From assembly GCA_913055155.1 (NCBI GenBank), contig CAJXJR010000006.1, positions 143,964 through 207,963 on the forward strand: 64,000 bases of DNA, in the 5' to 3' direction. Made by a program: the position numbers and the translations under genes. Below are positions 27,580-36,548 of the stretch, piece by piece. The notes under the pieces were generated by a model that saw only the letters and a list, made by a program, of their open reading frames with translations, was not told the origin of the DNA and did no database searches. Positions within the stretch are counted from its first letter, which is position 1; each line of letters starts with the position of its first letter. This DNA comes from an uncultured Erythrobacter sp. GTDB taxonomy: Bacteria; Pseudomonadota; Alphaproteobacteria; Sphingomonadales; Sphingomonadaceae.

Positions 27580-28524
27580 TCAACCAGCCGGCGTTTCGTC
27601 TGCCGAGGCTTCGCCCTCAGCCGCCATCGCCGCTTCCGCTTCGGCTGCAGCCCGGGCTGCGGCTTCCTCCGCCTGCAAATCGATCACACGGTCGCGGTCG
27701 TAATCGATCACGCCGGGGATTGGCAGCACGCGGTTGACGGTGCCGCCAAACCAGTTTGACAGGCTTCGCACCGGTGCGAATTCCGCAGCCACGATCCTTT
27801 CCCGCGGAATGCGCGGGTCGAACACCGCCTGGCTGGGCTCACCGATCATGATGGCCGTGCGGGTGGCGAGATCGGTCGAATCCGCATCCTCCGGCCGCAT
27901 GGCGATCACATTGCCCTGTGCATCGAGCAATTCATAACCGACTCGCACCGCAGTAACGCTGCCCGCCGCAACATCGAACCGCACCGAACCCATGCAGGCG
28001 CAATCGTTGAAGCCGATCATGCCCAGGCCATAGAACAGGTATTCACCGGCAGGTACTTCAAGCAGCCACAACGATGCCTCGTCCGACTTCGCGAAGCGAT
28101 TGAGGTGACCCACGGTAACGACCTTGCGCGATTCGAGCTCGGGCCAGGAGAAGGTTTCCTCGGTCGGTTCGACCGGCGGCGACGGCCTGTCGTTGCGACG
28201 CCGGCGCGTGGCTTCCCAGAATTCCAGGTCGCGCTCGTACCGGCGCAGGTCGCGCGGGTAGTCTTCTATCGCTTCGGCCAGTTCTTCCTGCCGCTGGCGC
28301 TCCCAGTCGGCGCGCTCCGCATCGCCCGGCACCAGCACGAAGCTGGAGACGATGGGCGCCGAGGCTTCCACCAGTAGGTAGGTCTTGGCGGGATCGAGAG
28401 ACACGTCGTCGCGGTCGCGGACCAGTTCGACATTCACGGGCTCGGAATCCTGCGCCACGGCAGGCGATGCGACAAGCGATGCTGCCAGCAAGGCGGCGGC
28501 GGTCATTCTGGCGAGATGTGTCAC
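27580..28524 (-). CDS. secreted protein of unknown function, coupled to the next upstream gene
   Basis: A 314-residue product starting at a GTG at 28524 whose last two bases lie in the TGA of the upstream gene (GTGA overlap). A signal peptide ends SPAVAQ. The body has a charged helical segment (WERQRQEELAEAIEDYPRDL near 90) and a beta-rich part with LLEVPAGEYLFYGLGMIGFNDCACMGS, where two cysteines may pair. The tail is Ala/Glu-rich. No known domain is recognised. Such proteins that read out 'surcharge' of envelope lipids or heme are known, but nothing here proves that. Confidence 0.75.
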   Translation of the reverse strand: MTHLARMTAAALLAASLVASPAVAQDSEPVNVELVRDRDDVSLDPAKTYLLVEASAPIVSSFVLVPGDAERADWERQRQEELAEAIEDYPRDLRRYERDLEFWEATRRRRNDRPSPPVEPTEETFSWPELESRKVVTVGHLNRFAKSDEASLWLLEVPAGEYLFYGLGMIGFNDCACMGSVRFDVAAGSVTAVRVGYELLDAQGNVIAMRPEDADSTDLATRTAIMIGEPSQAVFDPRIPRERIVAAEFAPVRSLSNWFGGTVNRVLPIPGVIDYDRDRVIDLQAEEAAARAAAEAEAAMAAEGEASADETPAG

Positions 28525-29111
28525 AGGCCCAACTCCTGTGCCGTGGGTTGCGGGCCGGAAGCCACCAGGGCCTGCTGCGCCAGCATGCGCTGCCGATCCT
28601 CCTCCGGCACCGAGGAGTTGCCTTCCTCGAAGTTGAATTCTTCCCACAGGTCCTCGTCGAGGCCGTAGCGGGCATAGCCCTTGAAGAACATGCACCGGCG
28701 CATGTTGATGCGGCGCTTGCGGCGGATTTCCGCCGAGCCATAGATGGCATCGCCGATGGCCGCACCCAGCAGGCCGCCCACGGCCCCGCCCAGCATGCCG
28801 TACTGGATCATCGCCGGCCCCATATCCACGTTCTGGTTGCCGCGAAACAGGCCGCGCGCATGGGCATCGCATTCGCGGATGTCGGCAAACGCAGTCTCGA
28901 AATCGGTCTCGGGACGGTGGAAGTAGTAGTACTTCTCGTAGTTATCGATGTTTTCCTGCGTTTCTTCGTAAGCCAGCTCGGGCATGCTCACGCTGTCGGC
29001 AGACGGCACCCATGCCATCCACTCGGCATCGGTCTGCGGTGCGTCCGCTTCCTGCGCAAGTGCAGGCACGCTGCCGCAAGCCAGCGCCGCGGCCAATAGA
29101 TATCGTTTCAA
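28521..29111 (-). CDS. secreted glycine-zipper protein of unknown function
   Basis: A 196-residue product. The best start is TTG at 29111, six bases after GGGGAG, giving a clean signal peptide ending VPALAQ; the open frame extends further but without a binding site. A glycine-zipper helix, MLGGAVGGLLGAAIGDAIYGS, lies near residue 106, as in outer-membrane-associated proteins that oligomerise. Two other features are IRECDAHARGLF and a C-terminal MRRCMFFKGYARYGLDEDLWEEF. It is translationally coupled to the following secreted protein, so the pair likely acts together in the envelope. Confidence 0.75.
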   Translation of the reverse strand: MKRYLLAAALACGSVPALAQEADAPQTDAEWMAWVPSADSVSMPELAYEETQENIDNYEKYYYFHRPETDFETAFADIRECDAHARGLFRGNQNVDMGPAMIQYGMLGGAVGGLLGAAIGDAIYGSAEIRRKRRINMRRCMFFKGYARYGLDEDLWEEFNFEEGNSSVPEEDRQRMLAQQALVASGPQPTAQELGL

Positions 29112-29185
29112 GAAAAGCTCCCCTCGATCCTCTCGAAACAAGGGGTAATTGCAGCCTTTCGATCAGGCAAGCGGAAAGCGGAAAG

Positions 29186-30685
29186 TTACCCCAGCTTGTC
29201 CTTCAGGATCTGGTTCACCACCGCCGGGTTGGCCTTGCCCTGCATCGCCTTCATCGTCTGGCCGACGAAGAACCCGAACAGCTTGTCCTTGCCGCCCTTG
29301 TACTGCTCCACCTTGTCCTGGTTGTTGGCCAGGATTTCATCGATCGCAGCTTCGATCGCGCCGGTGTCGCTGACCTGCTTCAGGCCTTCGGTCTCGGCGA
29401 TTTCGGCAGGCTCGCGGCCCTCTTTCAGGACGATCTCGAAGATCTCCTTCGCCTGGCCGCCGGAAATCTCCCCCTTAGCCTGCATGTCGAGGATCGCGGC
29501 CTGGCGTTCGGCGGTGGCGTTAGCGGGATCGCCCTCGTCGCCCAGCGCCTTTATCACGCCTGGCGCGACCGAAAGCGACCAGTTGGCGACCTGTGTTGCC
29601 ACGTCCTTCTCCGGCTTGCCGATGCCCTTGGCCGTGGCGGCCAGCAGCGTTTCGAAGCGGGCGAAGGTTTCCACTTCGGCGGTCAGTTCGCGCGCGTTGT
29701 AGGGCGTCAGGCCCAGTTCGTTCTCGTACCGGGCGCGCTTGGCGTCGGGCAGTTCGGGCAGCGAAGCGCGGCATTCCTCAAGGAAATCCTCGTGCAGCAC
29801 CACCGGCAGCAAGTCGGGATCGGGGAAATAGCGATAGTCGTGCGCGTCTTCCTTGCTGCGCATGGAGCGGGTGGTGCCCGTGTTGGGGTCGAACAGGCGG
29901 GTTTCCTGCACCACCGTGCCGCCGTCCTCGATCACGTCGATCTGGCGCTGCACCTCGTGCTCGATCGCCTGCATCACGAAGCGCACCGAGTTGACGTTCT
30001 TCGTCTCGGTCCGGGTGCCCAGCTCGGTATCGCCCACGCGCCGCACCGACACGTTCACGTCGGCGCGCATGGAGCCTTCTTCCATGTTGCCGTCGCACGA
30101 TCCGACATAGCGCAGGATCGAGCGCAGCTTGCGGATATAGGCCCCGGCTTCGGCGGGCGAAGTCATGTCCGGGCGGCTGACGATTTCCATCAGCGCCACG
30201 CCGGTGCGGTTGAGGTCGACATAGGACATGGTCGGATGCTGGTCGTGCATCAGCTTGCCTGCGTCCTGCTCCACGTGGATACGCTCGATGCGGATCACCT
30301 TGTCTTCCGGAATGCCGGCCTTCTCGTCGGCTTCGATCACCAGTTGCCCCTCGCCCACCAGCGGGTGGTAGAGCTGGCTGATCTGGTAGCCCTGCGGCAA
30401 GTCGGCGTAGAAGTAGTTCTTGCGGTCGAAGCGGCTCCACGTGTTGATCTGCGCCTCGATCGCCATGCCGGTGCGCACGGCCTGGCGGATGCACTCGCGG
30501 TTGGGCACGGGCAGCATGCCGGGCATGGCCGCGTCGACCAGCGAGACCTGGCTGTTGGGCTCTGCCCCGAAAGCGGTGGAGGCGCCGCTGAACAGCTTCG
30601 CCTTGCTGGTGACCTGCGCATGGACTTCAAGGCCGATCACGACCTCCCATTCGCCCGTTGCGCCGTGTACTCGATAATTGCTCAT
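29186..30685 (-). CDS. gatB: Asp-tRNA(Asn)/Glu-tRNA(Gln) amidotransferase subunit B
   Basis: The 499-residue protein opens with [13 protein letters not shown] and contains [13 protein letters not shown] and the [23 protein letters not shown] segment of GatB. The C-terminal YqeY-like helical domain binds tRNA. It phosphorylates the mischarged tRNA and hands ammonia from GatA to it. The start at 30685 is one base after the stop of the DUF1877 reading frame, so its translation may depend on ribosomes arriving from that disrupted gene. Confidence 0.96.
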   Translation of the reverse strand: MSNYRVHGATGEWEVVIGLEVHAQVTSKAKLFSGASTAFGAEPNSQVSLVDAAMPGMLPVPNRECIRQAVRTGMAIEAQINTWSRFDRKNYFYADLPQGYQISQLYHPLVGEGQLVIEADEKAGIPEDKVIRIERIHVEQDAGKLMHDQHPTMSYVDLNRTGVALMEIVSRPDMTSPAEAGAYIRKLRSILRYVGSCDGNMEEGSMRADVNVSVRRVGDTELGTRTETKNVNSVRFVMQAIEHEVQRQIDVIEDGGTVVQETRLFDPNTGTTRSMRSKEDAHDYRYFPDPDLLPVVLHEDFLEECRASLPELPDAKRARYENELGLTPYNARELTAEVETFARFETLLAATAKGIGKPEKDVATQVANWSLSVAPGVIKALGDEGDPANATAERQAAILDMQAKGEISGGQAKEIFEIVLKEGREPAEIAETEGLKQVSDTGAIEAAIDEILANNQDKVEQYKGGKDKLFGFFVGQTMKAMQGKANPAVVNQILKDKLG

Positions 30686-30686
30686 C

Positions 30687-31264
30687 TTAATAGCTCACTG
30701 TGAAAATCACATTCTTGCCGTTTGAAGCCGCCTTGCGGAAAAAATCGACCAGACCGGAATACCAACTCTGCCAATATTCTACGGCATTGTCTGCACTTCC
30801 TGACGCGCCGAATTTCACGAGTGCGGCGCGCAATCCCCTCTCAAGGTCATTCGGAGATATGCGCTCCAAGTCTTCAGCCACCAATGCTACCGTTGAACTC
30901 GTCATCAATCCAACGGTGCCATTTTCGTCATTTCGAAGTTGCTCTTCGCCGAGGAATGCCATTTGTGCGGGCCGACGCTCAAATTCCTGCGGCTTCTTTC
31001 CAAGAAGGCGATCAAGAAAGCCCGGTTGTTCCGCAACCCTAAAAATCAGCGGTCCATCGGGATCAGTCAGGTTCAGAGCGGAGTGAATGTAGGCCCACGC
31101 ACGATCAGTCTCGCAACAATCATCTGTTCCGAATTTCGATTGCTCAAGCTCTTCTGCGATATGGTCAAACAGCCCTGCTTTGGAGACCGTTCGCAACTGC
31201 TGCAATTCACTAACTGCTGCAATTCACTCTCGTCAAGAGCGATGTGTAGCCCTAGCATCCCCAT
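30687..31264 (-). pseudogene. DUF1877 (YfbM-like) gene frameshifted by a 17-bp tandem duplication
   Basis: The ATG at 31264, two bases after gatA, opens MGMLGLHIALDESELQQL, a DUF1877-type beginning. A perfect 17-bp duplication then shifts the frame and the ribosome stops at 31073 after 64 codons. The other frame carries the rest of the family (RTVSKAGLFDHIAEELEQ, DRAWAYIHSALN, FFRKAASNGKNVIF) to the stop at 30687. Removing one copy joins the two parts into one protein of about 186 residues. By hand count the gene is about half GC against roughly 70% in gatA, suggesting acquisition. A truncated product from TTG 31205 is possible. Family function is unknown. Confidence 0.8.
31195..31228. repeat. 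17-bp perfect tandem duplication
   Basis: AACTGCTGCAATTCACT occurs at 31195-31211 and again at 31212-31228 with no change. Since 17 is not a multiple of 3, it causes the frameshift in the DUF1877 gene. Identical copies suggest a recent event. Confidence 0.95.
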
Positions 31265-31266
31265 CG

Positions 31267-32748
31267 CTACCACCACTTCTCCGGCTGCGCGGTGAACCCG
31301 GCGCGCTGTTCGATGGCGAGGCCGGCGTTCAGCACGCCTTGCTCGTCCATCGGCTTGCCCACCAGGTGCAGGCCCAGCGGCAGGCCGTCCTGGGTCAGCG
31401 TGGCGGGCACGCTCATGGCGGGCAGGCCTGCCAGCGATGCCGGAACCGAGAACACGTCGTTCAGGTACATCGACAGCGGATCGTCGGTCTTCTCGCCCAG
31501 CGCGAAGGCTGCCGTCGGCGTGGTCGGCGTCAGGATCACGTCCACCTGTTCGAAGACGTCCATGAAGTCCTTCTGCACCAGTGTGCGCACCTTCTGTGCC
31601 TGTGTGTAATAGGCATCGTAGAAGCCTGCCGAGAGCACATAGGTGCCGATCAGGATGCGGCGCTTCACCTCGTCGCCGAACCCGTCGGAACGGGTGGCGG
31701 CATACATGTCCTGCAAGCCAGCGCCCTCGGGCAGGTCGCGCAGGCCGTAGCGCACGCCGTCATAACGGGCGAGGTTGGAGGACGCTTCGGCAGGGGCGAT
31801 GATGTAATAGGCGGGCAGCGCATATTTGGTGTGCGGCAGCGAAATGTCGACCACCTTGGCCCCTGCATCGCGCAGCCACTGCTTGCCCTGTTCCCAGCTT
31901 GCCTCGATCTCCGGGTCCATGCCGTCCACGTGGTATTCGCGCGGGATGCCCACGGTCTTGCCTTCGAGGTTGGAATCCAGCGCGCCTGCCCAATCAGGCA
32001 CCGGGGCATCGATGCTGGTCGAATCCTTGGGATCGAAACCCGCCATCGCGCCCAGCATGATCGCGCAGTCTTCCACGCTGCGCGCCATCGGGCCAGCCTG
32101 GTCGAGCGAGCTGGCAAAGGCGACGATGCCCCAGCGGCTGCACCGGCCATAGGTCGGCTTGATCCCGGTAATGCCGGTGATCGCGGCGGGCTGGCGGATC
32201 GAACCGCCGGTGTCGGTACCGGTCGCCGCCGGGCACAGCCGCGCGGCCACGGCAGCTGACGAACCGCCCGAGGAACCGCCCGGCGTCAGCGTGGCATTGC
32301 TGCCCAGCTTCTTCCACGGGCTGGCGACATTGCCGAAATAGCTGGTCTCGTTGGACGAGCCCATGGCGAACTGGTCCATGTTCAGCTTGCCCAGCATGCC
32401 CGCGCCGGCATCCCACAGCTTCTGGCTGACGGTGCTTTCGTAAGGCGGCTTGAACCCTTCCAGGATGTGGCTGGCAGCAGCGGTCTGCACGCCCTTGGTG
32501 GCAAACAGGTCCTTCATGCCGATCGGCACACCGGCCATCGGGCCCAGTTCTTCCCCGGCAGCGCGCGCGGCGTCAACCTTGTCGGCAGCGGCCAGCGCGT
32601 GGTCGGGTGTGGCCACGATGAAGGCGTTGAGTTCGCTCGCGGCGGCAACGGCATCGTTATGCGCTTCGGCCACTTCGCGCGCAGTGAAGTCGCCGGCGGC
32701 CACGCCGTCGCGGATGGCCTTCAGGCCCATTTGCGTGAAATCGGTCAT
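31267..32748 (-). CDS. gatA: Asp-tRNA(Asn)/Glu-tRNA(Gln) amidotransferase subunit A
   Basis: The 493-residue amidase-signature protein has the catalytic lysine in PIGMKDLF, the cis-serine in [14 protein letters not shown] and the nucleophile in [11 protein letters not shown], the Ser-cisSer-Lys triad of Gat[30 protein letters not shown] near the end is typical of the tRNA-dependent subunit rather than a general amidase. It frees ammonia from glutamine for GatB. It lies between gatC and the inserted DUF1877 gene. Confidence 0.96.
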   Translation of the reverse strand: MTDFTQMGLKAIRDGVAAGDFTAREVAEAHNDAVAAASELNAFIVATPDHALAAADKVDAARAAGEELGPMAGVPIGMKDLFATKGVQTAAASHILEGFKPPYESTVSQKLWDAGAGMLGKLNMDQFAMGSSNETSYFGNVASPWKKLGSNATLTPGGSSGGSSAAVAARLCPAATGTDTGGSIRQPAAITGITGIKPTYGRCSRWGIVAFASSLDQAGPMARSVEDCAIMLGAMAGFDPKDSTSIDAPVPDWAGALDSNLEGKTVGIPREYHVDGMDPEIEASWEQGKQWLRDAGAKVVDISLPHTKYALPAYYIIAPAEASSNLARYDGVRYGLRDLPEGAGLQDMYAATRSDGFGDEVKRRILIGTYVLSAGFYDAYYTQAQKVRTLVQKDFMDVFEQVDVILTPTTPTAAFALGEKTDDPLSMYLNDVFSVPASLAGLPAMSVPATLTQDGLPLGLHLVGKPMDEQGVLNAGLAIEQRAGFTAQPEKWW

Positions 32749-32803
32749 CTCGTCTTTCCGTGCGCTCCGGCGAAAGCAGGAGCCCAGAGCAATTCGTTGC
32801 TGG

Positions 32804-32840
32804 ATCCCCGATCGGTCGCGGCTACGCCGCTGTCGGGGAT
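32804..32840. repeat. two-step inverted repeat in the gatC-gatA spacer
   Basis: ATCCCCGA (32804-32811) pairs with TCGGGGAT (32833-32840), and inside it GCGGC (32818-32822) pairs with GCCGC (32826-32830) over a TAC loop. The 115-base spacer is otherwise non-coding and includes a CCGGCGAAAGCAGGAG word typical of short dispersed intergenic repeats. It could form an mRNA hairpin inside the gat operon. Confidence 0.55.
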
Positions 32841-32863
32841 GTTCGAGTTCTTCGCCACGCTCA

Positions 32864-33166
32864 TCACTCGATCACCTTGGGCACGCCGAAAAAGCCGTGT
32901 TCGGCCACAGGCGCATTGGCCAGCACGTCGTCGCGGCGGCCGCCGCCGGTCAGCGGGTCGGCATCCACCACGTCGTCGCGCAGGCGCTGTTCCTGCGGGA
33001 TCACCGCCGTCATCGGCTCCACCGCGCTGGTATCGACCTCGCCCAGTTGCTCGACGAAGGCGAGGATATTGTTGAGTTCGGGCACCATGTGGTCGAGCGC
33101 AGCCTCGTCCATGCTGATGCGCGCCAGACTGGCAATCTTGGCGACTTCTTCTCGGGTTACAGACAT
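32864..33166 (-). CDS. gatC: Asp-tRNA(Asn)/Glu-tRNA(Gln) amidotransferase subunit C
   Basis: A 100-residue protein from the ATG at 33166. [36 protein letters not shown], and the C-terminal RDDVV...[17 protein letters not shown] are the GatC pattern. GatC wraps around GatA and stabilises the complex. It is the first gene of the operon gatC-gatA-(DUF1877)-gatB. A 115-base spacer with a hairpin separates it from gatA. Confidence 0.95.
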   Translation of the reverse strand: MSVTREEVAKIASLARISMDEAALDHMVPELNNILAFVEQLGEVDTSAVEPMTAVIPQEQRLRDDVVDADPLTGGGRRDDVLANAPVAEHGFFGVPKVIE

Positions 33167-33226
33167 GGCCCTCGCGTTAGCCGCGCGGCGGCTGCGCTTC
33201 AAGCGGGTCTGTGCAGCGAAAAGCGC

Positions 33227-33793
33227 TTATTGCGGCGCGGGTCCGGCCTCGCCAGCGCCCTGCTCTTCCATCTGCTGCTGCATCATCATCTGCTGGAAGG
33301 CGGCAACCCGGTCCTGGAAGTCCTGGCGCGACATGAAATCGATCACTTCGATGTCGAAATAGAGGTCGGCATTGGGCGGGATCGGGCCGCCTTCGGGCAC
33401 GTCTTCGCCATAGGCCTGATCGGACGGGATGAAGATCTCGTACTGGCCGCCCTTCTGCGTCTGCATCAGCGCGTCGCGGAAGCCGGGGATCATGTCGCCC
33501 AGCGGCAGCGGGGTGCCATCGGGGAAGATGCCTTCGATCGGCAGCGGCATGGTTTGCGACTGGTCGAACACGGTGCCGTCGGCCAGCTTGCCGGTGTAGT
33601 TGACGAAGACCACGTCTTCCGCCGTGGGATTGGGCCCTTCGCCCGCGCGTACGGTATCCACCGACAGTCCCTTGGGCATGGCGGCCCAGGCAATCGCCAC
33701 GGCCAGCACCACGGCCACCAGTACGCCCAGCCAGAGCTTGGTGAGCGATCCCTTGGCAATCGGCTGCAGCGGTACGCGGGTGACTTCGGCCAT
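33227..33793 (-). CDS. membrane-anchored FKBP-type peptidyl-prolyl isomerase
   Basis: The 188-residue protein has a cytoplasmic start, one transmembrane helix (about 20-38) and an FKBP domain: VFVNYTGKLADGTVFDQS (near 62), LPLGDMIPGFRDALMQTQKGGQYEIFIPSDQAYG and a final strand YFDIEVIDF. It would fold proteins on the periplasmic side. A Met/Gln-rich tail (QQMMMQQQMEEQ) follows. A 16-bp perfect palindrome lies 20 bases upstream of its start. Confidence 0.9.
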   Translation of the reverse strand: MAEVTRVPLQPIAKGSLTKLWLGVLVAVVLAVAIAWAAMPKGLSVDTVRAGEGPNPTAEDVVFVNYTGKLADGTVFDQSQTMPLPIEGIFPDGTPLPLGDMIPGFRDALMQTQKGGQYEIFIPSDQAYGEDVPEGGPIPPNADLYFDIEVIDFMSRQDFQDRVAAFQQMMMQQQMEEQGAGEAGPAPQ

Positions 33794-33813
33794 GGTGATA
33801 TGATCCTGTCAAA

Positions 33814-33829
33814 GTTTGGCGCGCCAAAC
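33814..33829. promoter_or_regulatory. 16-bp perfect palindrome upstream of the FKBP gene
   Basis: GTTTGGCGCGCCAAAC is fully self-complementary. It lies 20 bases before the FKBP start on the minus strand and directly next to the rpsU terminator hairpin. It could be a protein-binding operator or part of the terminator region; no regulator is identified. Confidence 0.4.
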
Positions 33830-33831
33830 GA

Positions 33832-33863
33832 AAAGGGCGCGGAAAATGTTTCCACGCCCCTTT
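33832..33863 (-). terminator. terminator of rpsU
   Basis: AAAGGGCGCGGAAA (33832-33845) pairs with TTTCCACGCCCCTTT (33849-33863) with one mismatch. On the minus strand the hairpin is followed by T-rich sequence, as expected for termination after rpsU. Confidence 0.7.
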
Positions 33864-33926
33864 GGCTTAGCTGCGATGTGCTTTCAAGCTTCGTGAGCCT
33901 GAAATCCGGCGCTATTGCCGCCCGTC

Positions 33927-34133
33927 TTACCGGACGCCGTCACGCTCTGCGCGCTTGCGCTCCAGCTTGCGGGCGCGGCGAACGGCGGCAGCCTTTTCAC
34001 GCGCACGCTTTTCTGACGGCTTTTCATAGTGGCGGCGCAGCTTCATCTCGCGATACACCCCCTCACGCTGCAGCTTCTTCTTGAGCGCGCGCAGGGCCTG
34101 CTCCACATTGTTATCGCGAACGATGATCTGCAT
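33927..34133 (-). CDS. rpsU: 30S ribosomal protein S21
   Basis: A 68-residue, highly basic protein from the ATG at 34133. [43 protein letters not shown] and the Arg/Lys/Ala tail are S21 throughout. S21 sits near the decoding site and helps initiation through anti-Shine-Dalgarno exposure. It has its own terminator downstream, and a leader hairpin lies about 95 bases upstream. Confidence 0.97.
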   Translation of the reverse strand: MQIIVRDNNVEQALRALKKKLQREGVYREMKLRRHYEKPSEKRAREKAAAVRRARKLERKRAERDGVR

Positions 34134-34222
34134 AAATCTAAGCCACCTTTTCCAATCTCGACAATGGCGAGAGCCCGCTGCGATCAGGCGCGGGATGCAC
34201 CACTTAATTAAACGAAAAACGC

Positions 34223-34245
34223 GTCGAATCCTGCACAGGATCGAC
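34223..34245. promoter_or_regulatory. hairpin in the rpsU upstream region
   Basis: GTCG-A-ATCCTG (34223-34233) pairs with CAGGAT-CGAC (34236-34245) over a CA centre with one bulged base. It lies between rpsU and the divergent crcB operon, near an AT-rich TTAATTAA (34205-34212). It may be an operator or a leader-RNA structure. Confidence 0.3.
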
Positions 34246-34342
34246 TGAACGAGTGCGCAGATAGGCGAATCGCTGGCAAAAAGCAAGGCGAGGCTTAGCT
34301 TTTGGGTTCCGCATGCCCGCCAGCACGGCTAAGGCAGCGCCC

Positions 34343-34753
34343 ATGTCGAATGCTACTCCGCAATTATATGCCTCCGCCTTCGTTGCCCTTGGCGGAGGGG
34401 CCGGTGCGCTGCTGCGCTACCAGCTTGGGCGCCTGCTGACGCACTGGATGGGCGTGCAGGCCGTTACCACCTTTCCCTGGGCCACGCTGGCGGTGAACGC
34501 GATCGGCAGCCTTCTGATGGGCGTGCTGGCCGGCTGGCTTGCCCGCTATGGCCAGGGCGGCGACCACTTGCGCCTGCTTCTGGGCGTGGGCCTGCTGGGC
34601 GGCTTCACCACCTTCAGCGCCTTCAGCCTGGAACTGGCCATGCTGATCCAGCGCGGGCAGCTGCTGTTCGCGGCGCTCTATATCATGCTGTCGATCGGGC
34701 TGGGCGTTACGGGCCTGGTCTTCGGCCTTACCGTTACACGGCTGTTCTCATGA
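34343..34753 (+). CDS. crcB: fluoride exporter CrcB/Fluc
   Basis: A 136-residue protein from ATG 34343 with four transmembrane helices. GGGAGALLRYQLGRL near 15, TLAVNAIGSLLMGVL near 48 (the conserved Asn) and GLLGGFTTFSAFSLE near 83 (the Phe box) are Fluc signatures. It is a dual-topology dimeric fluoride channel in the inner membrane. I found no fluoride riboswitch upstream. It leads a five-gene operon with 4- to 8-base overlaps, beginning with rluC. Confidence 0.94.
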   Translation: MSNATPQLYASAFVALGGGAGALLRYQLGRLLTHWMGVQAVTTFPWATLAVNAIGSLLMGVLAGWLARYGQGGDHLRLLLGVGLLGGFTTFSAFSLELAMLIQRGQLLFAALYIMLSIGLGVTGLVFGLTVTRLFS

Positions 34754-35895
34754 GCAAGCCTGCCGATGAAGTCCGCCAGTTTACCGTCGGCGAAGACGAT
34801 GACGGCGTGCGGCTGGACCGCTGGTTCAAGCGCCACCTGCCGCAAGTCGGCTTCGGCACGGTCAGCCGCTGGGCGCGCACCGGGCAGCTGCGCGTGGATG
34901 GCAAGCGCGCCAAGGTGGACGACAGACTGAGCACCGGCCAGGTGCTGCGCGTGCCGCCGGGCGGAGAGGATACCGCCCGCACCCAGCGCAAGCGCCGCGA
35001 ACTGACGCCCGAAGACGAGGCGCTGGCCGAAGCCATGCTCATCACCCGCACCAAGGCGGCGCTGGTGCTCAACAAGCCGCCGGGCCTTGCCACGCAGGGC
35101 GGCACCAAGACCACGCGCCACGTCGATGCCCTGCTGGATGCCTATGCCGGCGAGGACGAGCCACGCCCGCGGCTGGTCCACCGGCTGGACAAGGATACCA
35201 GCGGCATCCTGCTGGTCGCCCGCACGCCGGGCAGCGCGGCCTTTTTCTCCAAACGGTTTTCCGGGCGCAGCGCCAAGAAGATCTACTGGGCGCTGGTGGT
35301 GGGCGTGCCCGACATCCACGAAGGCACGATCGAGGCACCGCTGGCCAAGCAGCCGGGCAGCGGCGGCGAGAAGATGCATGTGGACATGGATAACGGCCAG
35401 CCCGCCAAGACGGTCTACCGCGTGGTGGAACGCGCCGGGAACGCCGCCGCCTGGGTGGAACTGCAGCCCTTTACCGGGCGCACCCACCAGCTGCGCGTGC
35501 ACATGGCGGCGATCGGCCACCCCATCGTGGGCGATGGCAAGTACGGCGGCCAGGATGCCTTCCTGACTGGCAGCATCAGCCGCAAGATGCACCTGCACGC
35601 CCGCCGCCTGATCATCGATGCCCCCGGCGGTCAGACGCTGGACGTGACTGCCGATCTGCCCGAACACTTCGCCCAGAGCATGGAGCAGCTGGGCTTCGAT
35701 CCCGCGATGAGCGATGCCGGCCCTGTCGCCACCCCGCCGCCAGAGCGCAGCCAGGAAGAAAAGAAGCAGGCCGCGCGCCAACATGCCAAGCAATACCGCA
35801 AGGCCCGGCGCGGCGAGCGAAAGGCCCGCGGCGCGCCCGATGGCAAGAAGCGCGGCAAGCCGAGAGGCACCAAGCCAAAGGGCCGCCGCAAGTGA
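34750..35895 (+). CDS. 23S rRNA pseudouridine synthase, RluC/RluD type, basic tail
   Basis: The 381-residue protein has an S4-like RNA-binding N-terminus (RLDRWFKRHLPQVGFGTVSRWARTGQLRVDG) and the RluA-family catalytic motif RLVHRLDKDTSG (near 140) with the essential Asp. PFTGRTHQLRVHMAAIGHPIVGDGKYGG follows. About 60 residues of Lys/Arg-rich tail (KKRGKPRGTKPKGRRK) extend beyond the catalytic domain and likely bind RNA. It starts inside the crcB stop (ATGA). RluC is likelier than RluD, but target uridines cannot be read from sequence. Confidence 0.9.
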   Translation: MSKPADEVRQFTVGEDDDGVRLDRWFKRHLPQVGFGTVSRWARTGQLRVDGKRAKVDDRLSTGQVLRVPPGGEDTARTQRKRRELTPEDEALAEAMLITRTKAALVLNKPPGLATQGGTKTTRHVDALLDAYAGEDEPRPRLVHRLDKDTSGILLVARTPGSAAFFSKRFSGRSAKKIYWALVVGVPDIHEGTIEAPLAKQPGSGGEKMHVDMDNGQPAKTVYRVVERAGNAAAWVELQPFTGRTHQLRVHMAAIGHPIVGDGKYGGQDAFLTGSISRKMHLHARRLIIDAPGGQTLDVTADLPEHFAQSMEQLGFDPAMSDAGPVATPPPERSQEEKKQAARQHAKQYRKARRGERKARGAPDGKKRGKPRGTKPKGRRK

Positions 35896-36548
35896 CTATC
35901 CGGCTCGCCGTCTTCGATTGCGACGGCACGCTCAGCGACGGGCAGGCCGGCGTAGTGAACGCGATGGAAGCCGCCTTTGCCGAAGTGGGCGAGCCCCTGC
36001 CCCACCGGGTGCAGGTGCGCCGCATCGTCGGCCTCAGCCTGCCGCAGGCGATCCGCCAGCTTGCGCCCGACCTGCCCGAAGAGAGCCAGATGGCCGTTGT
36101 GCAGGCCTACAAGCACGCCTTTCGCCAGTCGCGCGAGAACGGATCGCTGCGCGAACCCCTGTTCGAGGGCATGAAAGACCTGCTGCACCGCCTGCACGCT
36201 GGCGGCTGGACGCTGGGCGTAGCGACCGGCAAGTCCGACCGCGGGCTGACGAGCACGCTGGCGACGCACGGGCTTAGCGACCTGTTCGCCACCACCCACA
36301 CGGCAGATCGCCACCCGTCGAAGCCCCATCCATCCATGCTGGAAGCGGCCATGGCAGACGTGCTGGCAGAGCCCAATACGACCTGCATGATCGGCGACAC
36401 GGTGTTCGACGTGCAGATGGCGCATGCGGCAGGCGTGCGCGCCATCGGCGTATCGTGGGGCTATCACGAGCCGGACGAACTGCTGGCGGCAGGGGCCGTC
36501 GCCGTGGCAAACGATATGGCCGAACTGGAGAGACTGATCGATGGATGA
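35892..36548 (+). CDS. HAD-family hydrolase (phosphoglycolate phosphatase-like)
   Basis: A 218-residue HAD phosphatase starting at a GTG that overlaps the rluC stop (GTGA). Motif I FDCDGTLSD (8-16), motif II VATGKSDRG, and motif III/IV CMIGDTVFDVQMAHAAGV are intact, with an alpha-helical cap. The layout fits Gph/PGPase-type enzymes acting on a small phosphate ester; the substrate is unknown. It sits inside the crcB-rluC-HAD-ATP12 operon. Confidence 0.88.
   Translation: MTIRLAVFDCDGTLSDGQAGVVNAMEAAFAEVGEPLPHRVQVRRIVGLSLPQAIRQLAPDLPEESQMAVVQAYKHAFRQSRENGSLREPLFEGMKDLLHRLHAGGWTLGVATGKSDRGLTSTLATHGLSDLFATTHTADRHPSKPHPSMLEAAMADVLAEPNTTCMIGDTVFDVQMAHAAGVRAIGVSWGYHEPDELLAAGAVAVANDMAELERLIDG

Noticed and set aside
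34134..34342. fluoride riboswitch before crcB
   Set aside because: I looked for the conserved riboswitch core ahead of crcB and did not find it; only an unrelated hairpin is present.
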